NCBI RefSeq assembly: GCF_003402415.2 | Contig: NZ_AP036014.1 | Location: forward strand, 992,001-1,056,000 | Reading direction: 5' to 3' | Source of the DNA: Cupidesulfovibrio sp000226255 | GTDB lineage: Bacteria > Desulfobacterota > Desulfovibrionia > Desulfovibrionales > Desulfovibrionaceae | DNA length: 64,000 bases | Shown here: positions 54,115 to 62,410 of the stretch, in pieces | How positions within the stretch are numbered: position 1 is the stretch's first letter | Layout: each line of letters begins with the position of its first letter | Made by a program: the position numbers and the translations under genes | Notes under the pieces: generated by a model | The model's input: only the letters and a program-made list of their open reading frames with translations | The model's database searches: none | What the model was told of the DNA's origin: nothing

Positions 54115-55335
54115 CTACCGGCGGGGGAACAGCCGGGCCGCCTCGGGGGTGGGATCCTCCGGGCAGGCGGTATGCCGGGCCATGGCCCGCGCCTCGTCGA
54201 TCATCAGCGAGAGCAGCCGGGTGAAGCGCACCGGGGTTTGTGCCGCTTCCCACAGGAAGAAGGCGAACGAGCCCGGGATGGGGTTCACCTCGTTCAGCCA
54301 TACCTCGTCGCGGGCGGCGTCATACATGAAGTCCATGCGCGGCGCGCCGGTGCCGCCAAAGGCCGCATAGGTGCGCACGGCAAAGTCGCGGATGCGGCCT
54401 TCCAGGCTTTCGGGCAGGTCGGGGTTGATCTCGCGCGTCAGCGAAAGCATGCCCGCGCTGCCGGAATCGCCCGCGCTCTTGGCTCCACCGCCCGCTTTGC
54501 CGCCGGTCTTTCCGCCGGACGAAAGGTACTTCTGGCGAAAGTCCAGCAGTTCGCTGTCGCGCTTGGGCCGCTCGATGGCCGAGGTGGCGTGGCCCTCGCC
54601 ATCGCGCCGCACCGAAATGTTGTATTCCACGCAGCCGTCCAGGTACGGCTCCACGATGGCCACGGTGTCGTTCTGGAACAGGCCGGGCAGCACCGCCTCG
54701 ATCTCTTCGATGGAATCCACCTTGGCCACGCCGATGCTGCTGCCCAGGTGCGCGGGCTTCAGGCAGCCGGGCAGGGTGATGCCCGCCAGCGCGGCTTCTA
54801 TCTCGGCGCGCGGGGGCAGCAGGCCGCCCACGGGCTTGCGCAGCACCGCGCAAGGCAGCATGGGAATGCCCGCGCCGCAAAGGGCCTGCTTGGTGGCCGC
54901 CTTGTCCATGAAGATGGCGGAGGCCAGCACGCGCATGCCGGTGTAGGGAACGCCCACGGCCTCGAACAGACCCTGCATGTCGCCGTCTTCGCCGTAGGGG
55001 CCATGGAAGGCGGGGATGGCCACGTCGAAGGGAATGCGTTTGGGCTTGCCGAACAGCTTGGAGGTCTGCTCCACCAGCATGCCACCCTTGCCGGGGGCGA
55101 TTTCCAGCGAGACGGCGGGCAGGCCGTCGGCGTCGCGGGCGGGGATGTAGGTGGCGCGGTCCAGCAGTTTTTCGCCGGTGCGCCAGACGCCGCAACGGTC
55201 CACGTAGACGGGCACGGGCTCGTAGAGGGATGCGTCCAGCGCCTGAATGACCTGCAGGCCGGTGACGATGCTGACGTCATGTTCGGGCGAACGCCCGCCG
55301 AAAAAGACCGCGACGCGGATTTTGCCGTTGGACAT
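54115..55335 (-). CDS. D-alanine--D-alanine ligase-like protein
   Basis: A 406-residue ATP-grasp protein. ATG 55335 follows AGGA. N-domain FFGGRSPEHDVSIVTGLQV, central FHGPYGEDGDMQGLFE, the KPAHLGSSIGVAKV segment and C-terminal MDFMYDAARDEVWLNEVNPIPGS all match Ddl enzymes, which join two D-Ala for peptidoglycan. It is longer than Ddl of the short type (about 306) and has a Gly/Lys/Ser-rich insertion (about 277-300). It precedes a hydrolase/Mur-ligase pair on the same strand, which suggests a dedicated variant pathway instead of, or besides, the main one. Confidence 0.9.
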   Translation of the reverse strand: MSNGKIRVAVFFGGRSPEHDVSIVTGLQVIQALDASLYEPVPVYVDRCGVWRTGEKLLDRATYIPARDADGLPAVSLEIAPGKGGMLVEQTSKLFGKPKRIPFDVAIPAFHGPYGEDGDMQGLFEAVGVPYTGMRVLASAIFMDKAATKQALCGAGIPMLPCAVLRKPVGGLLPPRAEIEAALAGITLPGCLKPAHLGSSIGVAKVDSIEEIEAVLPGLFQNDTVAIVEPYLDGCVEYNISVRRDGEGHATSAIERPKRDSELLDFRQKYLSSGGKTGGKAGGGAKSAGDSGSAGMLSLTREINPDLPESLEGRIRDFAVRTYAAFGGTGAPRMDFMYDAARDEVWLNEVNPIPGSFAFFLWEAAQTPVRFTRLLSLMIDEARAMARHTACPEDPTPEAARLFPRR

Positions 55336-55783
55336 GATGGCTTCCTGTATGGTTTGCGGGCGCGGCGCGGGGCCGGGCGGCCCGCCATATGGGTAATGAC
55401 GGTGGTGACCGTGATGCGGCGGCGATGCGGCGCGCCGGGCCTTGCGGGGCGCAAAACGTGCGCACTGCGGGGCGGCAGCCTGTGGCACCCTTGCCCCATG
55501 CCGCAGTAGGTGTCAATCGGCGCGCTTGCGCACGGGCGGCGGGGCGTGGCGGAACCATTGCGCGCGTACGAATGGTGCGCCGCCGTCATGTTGTAGCGCC
55601 GGGACGTCCCCTTCACAAGGGGATGACGCGGCCTGGTCGGCAGGCAAGCGCTTGACGGGGCGGCACGTGGCGTGCCGGGCAGCTTGCCGCTGCGGGGCGG
55701 CTGTGCCATGAACAGGGCGACGGGCGCGTTGCAGGGCGCGCCCATTTCGGCCTGCGGGCCACCATCCGGGGTTGCGCCACGGG
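55336..55783. other. Divergent gap, Ddl-like / molybdopterin oxidoreductase
   Basis: A 448-bp gap that should hold two divergent promoters. I could not identify convincing -35/-10 pairs or operators by eye. Confidence 0.45.
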
Positions 55784-58615
55784 ATGGACGACATGCGCAG
55801 AACATCGGCCACCAGCTCCGGAGCGGCTTCATGCCGTGTTTCCGGCCACGCGGCAGGCGAAGCCTGCACCGAACACCGCATCATCACCAGTTGCACCCGC
55901 GACTGCCCCAACGGCTGCGGCCTGGTAGCCACCGTGCGCGATGGCCGCCTGGTGCGGCTGGCGGGTGACCCGGACCATCCGCTGACGCGCGGCAGGGCCT
56001 GTGCCAAGGCGCAGCGCTACGTGAAGCGGGTGTACAGCCCGGAACGCATCACCCACCCGCTGCTGCGCGACCACCGCCACCTGCCGTGGCGGCGCGCCAC
56101 CTGGGACGAGGCGCTGGACCGCATCGCCGCGCGCATGACCGCCATCCGCGACGAATCCGGCACGGAAGCCATCCTGTACTACCAGGGCTACGGCGAGCGC
56201 ACCGCGCTGAAGCTGCTGCACCGCTACTTCTTCAACCTGTTCGGCGGGGTGACCACCCTGCGCGGCTCGCTGTGCGGCGGGGCGGGGCAGGGCGCGCAGA
56301 ACCTCGACTTCGGCCAGCGCGTCTCGCACGACCCGCTGGACCACTGCAACAGCAACTCGCTCATCCTGTGGGGCCGCAACCCGGCATCCACCCAGATCAG
56401 CCTGCTGCCCATCCTGCGCGACATACGCAAGGGGCGCAAGGGGCGCAAGGGGCGCAAGCGGGGTGGCACGGTGGTGCTGGTGGACCCGGCCCGCAACCGT
56501 TCGGCCCCGCTGGCCGACCGGCACATCGCCCCGCGCCCGGGCGCGGACGCCTTCCTGGCCATGGCCGTGGCCAAGCTCATTGTGCGCGCCGGGGGCGCGG
56601 ACCGCGCGTTCATGGAACGCCACGCAGAGGGCGCGGCGGAATACCTGCGCATCCTTGACCGGTACACCGTGGACGACCTGTGCGCCCGCTGCGGCGTGCC
56701 CATGGCCGACGCGGAATTTCTGGCGGACATGATGCAGCGCCAGCGCCCCACGTCCATCCTGTTGGGCTGGGGCATGCACCGGCACGAGGCGGCGCACCTG
56801 TCCATCCGCGCCGTGGACGCGCTGGGGGCCATCAGCGGCAACATCGGCGTGCCGGGCGGCGGCGTGAGCCAGGGCTTCGAGGAATATGGCCCCTACGACC
56901 AGCAGTACTGGGGGGACGGGTTGAACCCGCCCCGGCGCACCCTGCTGCTGCCGGAAATAGGCCGCGAAATACTGGACGCGCGCGACCCGGAAATCCGCAT
57001 GATCATGGTCACGGCTGGCAACCCGGCCTGCATGGCGGCGGACGGCGGGGCCGTTGCCCGGGCCTTCCGCAAGGCGGAGTTCGTGGTCTATTCCGGCCAC
57101 TTCATGGACGACACGGCGGACCTGGCCCATGTCTTTCTGCCCGCCACCACCTTTCTGGAAGAAGACGACGTCATGGCCAGCTACGGCCACAACTACGTGG
57201 GGCCGGTGAACAAGGCCATCGAACCGGTGGGCGAGTGCCGCTCGGAATTCATGATGTTTCACGACCTCGCGGCGCGCTTTCCCTTTGCGGAACGGTTCCG
57301 GCGCGGCGTGGACGCATGGCTGCATGACCTGTGCGCGCCCATGCGGGAACAGGGCTGCACGCTGGAGCGGCTGCGCAAGGGAGCCTACCGGCTGGACGCG
57401 CCCATGGTGCCCTACGCGGACAAGACCTTTCCCACGCCGTCCGGCAAGTTTCGGTTCATGACCGACTTCGACCCCGCCGGGCTGGGCGCGGTGGAGCCGG
57501 ACTATCCCTACCGCCTGCTGACCATCGCCCCGCACGGGTACATCTGCTCCGAACGCACCATGGCCGAGCACGACGCCCTGGCCGAGGTGGTGCTGGCCAC
57601 GGAAGAGGCCGCCCGACTGGGCCTGTCCGACGGTGCGGTGGTGCGGGTGGAAAGCCGCGTGGGCGCGGTGAAGGCCCTCCTGCGCACAGAAGACGGCCAG
57701 CGTCCGGACATCCTGGTGGCCGAGCGGGGTGGCTGGAACAAGGCCGGGCACGGGCTGAACCTGCTTACCCTCGCCCTGTCCAGCCTGGTGGGCCGAGGCA
57801 CGCCGTACTACGAGACCCGCGTGCGGGTGACGCCGTGGCCCGACGACGGGCTGACCGGCCTGCGCGTGCTGGTGGTGCAACCGGGCAACGACGCCCCCGG
57901 CGGCAACTTCAGCAAGGAGCTGGTCCGCTGCGGCGCGGCGCTGACCACCCTGCGTCCCGGGCACGGGGGTATGCTGCCTTGCCCCGACGAGGCTCTGGCC
58001 GGGTACGATGCGCTAGTGGTCCTGGGCGGGCCGCAGCACTGCTGGGACGATGTGGATTCCCCCTATTTTCCGCACCTGATGGACCTGCTGCGCGCCTTTG
58101 ACGCGGCGGGCAGGCCGGTGGCGGGCATCTGTCTGGGGGCGCAACTGCTGGCGCGGGCCCACGGCGGCAGGCCGTGGACCATGGACGGGCTGGAGTTCGG
58201 CTTCGTGGCGTTCATGCCCACCGACGCGGGCCTGACCGATCCCGTGTTGTCGGGCGCGCTGCCCCTGCCGCGCCTGATGTCCTTCCACGAAGACTCCTTC
58301 GACCTGCCCGGGGGGGCCACCCTGCTGGTGCGGGGCGAACAGTGTTGCAACCAGTGCTTTCGCGTGGGCAATGCGTCCTACGGCTTCCAGTTCCATCTCG
58401 AGGCGGATTCCGCCATCGTGGCGGATTGGGTGGGCATGTTCCGCAAGGGGCGGTCGGGGAGCCTGGACGAGTACGCCGCCTGCCGGGAAACGTTCGGCGA
58501 CGCGTATTTCGACGACCTCGCGCGCGACATGCCCCTGTTGCTGGAACGCTCGGAAACGTTCTGCCGCAAGGTTGCGGCGGCGTGGCTTGCCCTTGCCCGG
58601 CGGGGGGAAGGCTGA
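55784..58615 (+). CDS. Molybdopterin oxidoreductase fused to a class-I glutamine amidotransferase domain
   Basis: A 943-residue protein (start ATG 55784; ATG 55793 is possible). The N-terminal 4Fe-4S site has cysteines C37, C41, C45 and C73 (CTRDCPNGCG, RGRACAK). Molybdopterin-binding domains fill about 80-690, with C164 in RGSLCGGAGQ a likely Mo ligand, SGNIGVPGGG, and a cofactor-binding C-domain (about 570-690). From about 700 a class-I amidotransferase domain follows: GICLGAQLLARAHGG with nucleophile C783, and GFQFHLEAD with H871 and E873. No Tat signal is visible, so it is cytoplasmic. A (GRK)3 run at about 212-224 is encoded by 9-bp repeats. The substrate is unknown. Confidence 0.88.
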   Translation: MDDMRRTSATSSGAASCRVSGHAAGEACTEHRIITSCTRDCPNGCGLVATVRDGRLVRLAGDPDHPLTRGRACAKAQRYVKRVYSPERITHPLLRDHRHLPWRRATWDEALDRIAARMTAIRDESGTEAILYYQGYGERTALKLLHRYFFNLFGGVTTLRGSLCGGAGQGAQNLDFGQRVSHDPLDHCNSNSLILWGRNPASTQISLLPILRDIRKGRKGRKGRKRGGTVVLVDPARNRSAPLADRHIAPRPGADAFLAMAVAKLIVRAGGADRAFMERHAEGAAEYLRILDRYTVDDLCARCGVPMADAEFLADMMQRQRPTSILLGWGMHRHEAAHLSIRAVDALGAISGNIGVPGGGVSQGFEEYGPYDQQYWGDGLNPPRRTLLLPEIGREILDARDPEIRMIMVTAGNPACMAADGGAVARAFRKAEFVVYSGHFMDDTADLAHVFLPATTFLEEDDVMASYGHNYVGPVNKAIEPVGECRSEFMMFHDLAARFPFAERFRRGVDAWLHDLCAPMREQGCTLERLRKGAYRLDAPMVPYADKTFPTPSGKFRFMTDFDPAGLGAVEPDYPYRLLTIAPHGYICSERTMAEHDALAEVVLATEEAARLGLSDGAVVRVESRVGAVKALLRTEDGQRPDILVAERGGWNKAGHGLNLLTLALSSLVGRGTPYYETRVRVTPWPDDGLTGLRVLVVQPGNDAPGGNFSKELVRCGAALTTLRPGHGGMLPCPDEALAGYDALVVLGGPQHCWDDVDSPYFPHLMDLLRAFDAAGRPVAGICLGAQLLARAHGGRPWTMDGLEFGFVAFMPTDAGLTDPVLSGALPLPRLMSFHEDSFDLPGGATLLVRGEQCCNQCFRVGNASYGFQFHLEADSAIVADWVGMFRKGRSGSLDEYAACRETFGDAYFDDLARDMPLLLERSETFCRKVAAAWLALARRGEG
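56430..56458 (+). repeat. In-frame 9-bp repeats (Gly-Arg-Lys)
   Basis: Three copies of GGGCGCAAG-type units encode GRKGRKGRK within the oxidoreductase. The number of units could vary without frameshift. Confidence 0.8.
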
Positions 58616-58710
58616 TCCCGCGCCAGTCCCTGTGCCAGTCCCTGTGCGGTTCCGGCGGGTCATCCGCCCTGCGCGTATGCGTACGCACCTTTTGTCTCGT
58701 CATTACAAGT

Positions 58711-58760
58711 CCGGCCAAGTCCGGCCAAGCCCGGCCAAGCCTGGCCAAGCCCCGGCCAAT
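58711..58760. repeat. 10-bp tandem repeat, about five units
   Basis: CCGGCCAAGT/C occurs at 58711, 58721 and 58731, with a diverged copy at 58741 (CTGGCCAAGC) and a partial copy at 58751. It runs into the terminator stem. Confidence 0.88.
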
Positions 58761-58773
58761 CGCCGGGGCTTTT
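58748..58773 (+). terminator. Intrinsic terminator of the oxidoreductase gene
   Basis: AGCCCCGGC and GCCGGGGCT pair around CAATC, followed by TTT. It lies 132 bp after the oxidoreductase stop. Confidence 0.7.
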
Positions 58774-58929
58774 CGCGCTGTTGCACGGGTATGGCATTGC
58801 ACACGGGAGGGGTGAGACGCACGCGCGACAATAATGGACACAATGCCCTCTTTGTTACATGGTGCAAACTGGCGGCGGCAGCGGATGCGGACCCTGTTTT
58901 CGTCTTCCACCGAGCCACGGGGGTATGCC

Positions 58930-59964
58930 ATGCGTAACCATCTGCGTTTTCTTCTGTTGCTGCTTCTGGGGGCGTGCGTGTTCGCGGGGCGCGTAGCTTT
59001 TCCCGGTGTGGCCCAGGCGCGGGACACGGTGACGCGGGTCTGCGTGGTGCAGAGCTACAACGCCGAATATATCTGGAGTCAGCACATCAACGCCGGCATC
59101 CGCAATGCCCTGAAGGGCGCGGGAGTCGTCATCGACGTGTTCTACCTGGACGCCAAGCGCAATCCCTCGCCCGACAAACTGCGCGCGGCTGCGCAGGACA
59201 TCGCCGCCCGCATCGGGAAGCTGGCCCCCAGGCTGGTCATCACCGTGGATGACGTGGCGCAGAAGTATCTGGCCGTTCCGTACCTGGTGGGCAAGGGCGG
59301 CCCGCAGGTGGTGTTCTGCGGGGTCAATGCGCCGCTGGAAACCTACGGATATCCGGCGTCCGACGTGACCGGGGTGCGCGAGCGCTGGCATTTTCGCGAC
59401 GGTTTCGACCTGCTGCACAAGATCGACCCGCGCGTGAAGACCGTGGCGGTATTGCTGGATGATTCGGAATCGGCGGGCTACGTGCTGGCCGACATGCGCG
59501 CCGACCTGGCCCGCAACGGCCCCTTTGCCCTGCAACTGTCCGACGTGGCCATGGTGCGCACCTTTCAGGAATGGAAGCGCGCGGTGCTTTCCGCGCAGGA
59601 ACGTGCCGACGCGGTGGCCCTGGGGCTGTATCATTCGTTGGTGGACGAGGCCACCGGCGCAGTAGTGCCCGTGGAAACCGTGCGCGACTGGAACCTTTCC
59701 GTGTTGCGCAAACCCACGCTGGGCTTCAGCGACGCCACCCGCGACCATGGGCATCTTTGCGGCATCCTGGAATCGGGACACGAGCAGGGGCTGCTGGCGG
59801 GGCGCATGGCCCGCCACCTGGTGCTGCGCGGGGGCAAGGCCGGTGACCTGCCCGTGACCATCAACCAGCAGGGGCTGGTGTTCGTCAACCTGAAGACGGC
59901 GGAACGCCTGGGGCTGGTCATTCCCTACGAGATCATCAAGGCGGCGGAGATGGTCATCCAATGA
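58930..59964 (+). CDS. Periplasmic ABC-type binding protein linked to a sensor kinase
   Basis: A 344-residue protein. ATG 58930 is chosen because a signal peptide follows at once (LRFLLLLLLGACVFAG, cleavage near AQARD). The body matches the ABC_sub_bind family: VCVVQSYNAEYIWSQHINAG, VITVDDVAQKYLA, VVFCGVNAPLETYG, and a C-terminal VFVNLKTAERLGL. No ABC permease is nearby. Its stop overlaps the kinase start by four bases (ATGA), so binding protein and kinase are made together and it probably presents a ligand to the kinase. Confidence 0.88.
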   Translation: MRNHLRFLLLLLLGACVFAGRVAFPGVAQARDTVTRVCVVQSYNAEYIWSQHINAGIRNALKGAGVVIDVFYLDAKRNPSPDKLRAAAQDIAARIGKLAPRLVITVDDVAQKYLAVPYLVGKGGPQVVFCGVNAPLETYGYPASDVTGVRERWHFRDGFDLLHKIDPRVKTVAVLLDDSESAGYVLADMRADLARNGPFALQLSDVAMVRTFQEWKRAVLSAQERADAVALGLYHSLVDEATGAVVPVETVRDWNLSVLRKPTLGFSDATRDHGHLCGILESGHEQGLLAGRMARHLVLRGGKAGDLPVTINQQGLVFVNLKTAERLGLVIPYEIIKAAEMVIQ

Positions 59965-62168
59965 GCGTGTTCACCGAGCGGGCCTGGCGCTGGGCCATGC
60001 TGAACAGGTTCAGCGCCTCGGCGCTGACGGCGGTGTTCGTCGGGGTGGTGGTCATTTCCGTGGTGTCCTACCGCCACACCCGCGCCACGGCCGAGGACAT
60101 GGCCGTGACGCAGATGGTGCAGGCGCTGGAACTGCTGGACCGCGATGTTTCCGGCCGGGTGCGGGACATGGCGCGCCGCACCTTTCTGGTGAGCCAGGAA
60201 GAGGTATTGCCGCTGGCGCTGGAGGGCTCGTACCTGGGGCGCTCGGCCCGGCTGGCGGCGCAGCGCAAGCTGGATGCGTTCGTGCAGGCGGGCGGGTTCA
60301 GCCACCTGACGCTCATCAACAGCTCGGGGGTGATGGTGCTGACCACCGTGCCGGTGGCGGAAGACCGGCGCGACGTTTCCCATCGTGCAGCGTTTCAGAC
60401 GGCCATGCAGGGACGCGCGGCGCTGGAACTGGTGCCGGTGTCCGTCACCACGGGCGGCGCGGTGGTGGTGACGACCGAGCCGGTGCGCGACACGGAGGGC
60501 AATGTGACCGGCGTGGTGGCGGCCATCACGGAAATGGACGCCTTTTCGCGCGACATCCTGGACAGCGTGCACCTGGGTTCCCGGGGGGGCGCGTACATCC
60601 TGAGCGGCGAGGGGCGGCTGGTGGCCCGGCCCGGCTGGTCCGGCGCGGACGCCTTTTCGCCCGACGCGCTCCTGATGGACATGCTGCACTCCGGCGATGG
60701 CTCGGAGTTGGACATCCACCGCGTCCCGCGTGCGGGGCGGGAACGCCTGATGCTGTTCCGGCGCAACGAGGTCACGGGCTGGTACCTGGTGGTCGAGGCG
60801 GACGAAGAAGATTTGCTGGCCCCGGCGCGCAGGCTGGCCGCCGTGAGCGGCGGCATATCGCTGGTCACGCTGGCCTGCGTGGCGCTGGCGCTGGGCGCGT
60901 TGCAGCGGGCCATGGCCCGGCTGCGCCGGTCAGAAGCCAGGTTTTCCAGCCTGTTCCGGCTCTCGCCGGACAGCGTGCTGCTGGTTGCGCCGGACACCGA
61001 CATGGTGGAGGATGTCAACGACACGGCCGCCGCGGCGTTCGGCCTGCCGCGACAGGCCATGGTGGGCCGCACCGTGCTCGACCTGGGCATCTTTGTCGGC
61101 GAGAGCGCGCGGCGCGGGGCATGGGCGCGGCTGGAGACGGAAGGGGTTGTACGCAACGCGGAAGTGGCGGGGCGCACCCCCGACGGCCGGGAGGTCATCC
61201 ATTCCCTGTCGGGGCAGGCCATGGACATCGGCGGCAGGCCGCTGTTCATGCTGGTGCTGCGCGACGTGACGGAACTGAAGAAGATGCAGGAGGTCATGAT
61301 CCAGACCGAGAAGATGATATCGGTGGGGGGCATCGCGGCGGGCATCGCCCACGAGATCAACAACCCCCTGGGGGCCATCATGCAGGCCTCGCAGAACATG
61401 CGGCAGCGCATGAACACCATCCTGCCCGCCAACATCGCGGCGGCGGAAGAGGCGGGGTTGGATCTGGATGCGCTGCAACGCTACCTGAAGGTCCGCAAGG
61501 TGGACCGGTTCATCGAGGACATCCGCTCGGCGGCCATCCGCGCATCCAGCATCATCCGGCATATGCTGGACTTCAGCCGCAGCAGCGCCGCGCGCAGCAC
61601 GGCCAGCGACCTGCGGGGCCTGGCGGCCCGCGCCGTGAACCTGGCCGCCAGCGACTACGACCTGAAGAAGAATTACGATTTCAGAAAAATACGTATCGAC
61701 ATCCAGTTCTCGGATGACCTGCCCCCCGTGTCCTGCGTGGAGACGGAGGTGGAGCAGGTGCTGCTGAACCTGCTGCGCAACGCGGCGCAGGCCCTGGCGG
61801 GCATGAATCCGCCGCCGGATGAGCCGCGCATCATCCTGCGCGCCTTCCCGCACGGGGACTGGCTGCGCCTTGAGGTGGAAGACAACGGCCCCGGCATGGA
61901 GCCCGAGGTGCAGCGGCGCATCTTCGAGCCGTTCTACACCACCAAGCCGCCGGGAGTGGGCACGGGGCTCGGGCTGTCGGTGTCGTACTTCATCATCACC
62001 AAGGGGCACGAGGGGCGCATGACGGTGGAATCGCGCTCCGGCGAGGGCAGCGTGTTCCGCATCGACCTTCCCGTGAGCGGCCGCCCCGTGTCGGGGGGGA
62101 GACCGCCGCACGAAGGAATGGACGCGGACGGGAATCCCGCCTCCGGCGGGGACGGAGCCGCAGCCTGA
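59961..62168 (+). CDS. Membrane sensor histidine kinase (dCache-PAS-HisKA-HATPase)
   Basis: A 735-residue kinase. TM helix at about 18-36, periplasmic dCache-like region (about 40-285; GGAYILSGEGRLVARPGW), second TM (about 292-315), PAS (about 322-435; FSSLFRLSPDSVLLV), HisKA with H464 in GIAHEINNPLGA, and HATPase with N-box NLLRNAAQAL, EDNGPGM and GLGLSVSYFI. A C-terminal Gly/Pro-rich tail follows. No receiver domain and no response regulator gene follows; the partner is unknown. It overlaps the binding-protein gene by four bases. Confidence 0.93.
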   Translation: MSVFTERAWRWAMLNRFSASALTAVFVGVVVISVVSYRHTRATAEDMAVTQMVQALELLDRDVSGRVRDMARRTFLVSQEEVLPLALEGSYLGRSARLAAQRKLDAFVQAGGFSHLTLINSSGVMVLTTVPVAEDRRDVSHRAAFQTAMQGRAALELVPVSVTTGGAVVVTTEPVRDTEGNVTGVVAAITEMDAFSRDILDSVHLGSRGGAYILSGEGRLVARPGWSGADAFSPDALLMDMLHSGDGSELDIHRVPRAGRERLMLFRRNEVTGWYLVVEADEEDLLAPARRLAAVSGGISLVTLACVALALGALQRAMARLRRSEARFSSLFRLSPDSVLLVAPDTDMVEDVNDTAAAAFGLPRQAMVGRTVLDLGIFVGESARRGAWARLETEGVVRNAEVAGRTPDGREVIHSLSGQAMDIGGRPLFMLVLRDVTELKKMQEVMIQTEKMISVGGIAAGIAHEINNPLGAIMQASQNMRQRMNTILPANIAAAEEAGLDLDALQRYLKVRKVDRFIEDIRSAAIRASSIIRHMLDFSRSSAARSTASDLRGLAARAVNLAASDYDLKKNYDFRKIRIDIQFSDDLPPVSCVETEVEQVLLNLLRNAAQALAGMNPPPDEPRIILRAFPHGDWLRLEVEDNGPGMEPEVQRRIFEPFYTTKPPGVGTGLGLSVSYFIITKGHEGRMTVESRSGEGSVFRIDLPVSGRPVSGGRPPHEGMDADGNPASGGDGAAA

Positions 62169-62216
62169 TCCGGCGTGCGCCGCCATTGCCCGCAGTCTTT
62201 TTCGCCCATGACGCAC

Positions 62217-62246
62217 AAGGCCCCCGGCTGACGCCGGGGGCCTTTC
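62217..62246 (+). terminator. Intrinsic terminator of the sensor kinase
   Basis: AAGGCCCCCGGC and GCCGGGGGCCTT form a 12-bp stem around TGAC, followed by TCCGC. It lies 49 bp after the kinase stop, in the gap before the convergent catalase. Confidence 0.8.
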
Positions 62247-62410
62247 CGCAGGGCCGTGCAGGGTGGCCCGCGGACAGGAGGATGCATCAAGGAACGGATG
62301 CATCATGGGTGCTCCGGGGGCGACGCCGGGGTGCAGCCCACGTCGCCCGCCGAAGGGCGGCCGCTGTGCGCGGCCGCCGGAGCTGCCGTGCGCGTTTGGC
62401 CAAAAGCCCG

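Larger units (their letters stand above)
58616..58929. other. Gap between oxidoreductase and binding-protein gene
   Basis: A 314-bp gap holding the 10-bp repeat array, a terminator and the leader of the binding-protein gene. No gene is supported. Confidence 0.5.
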
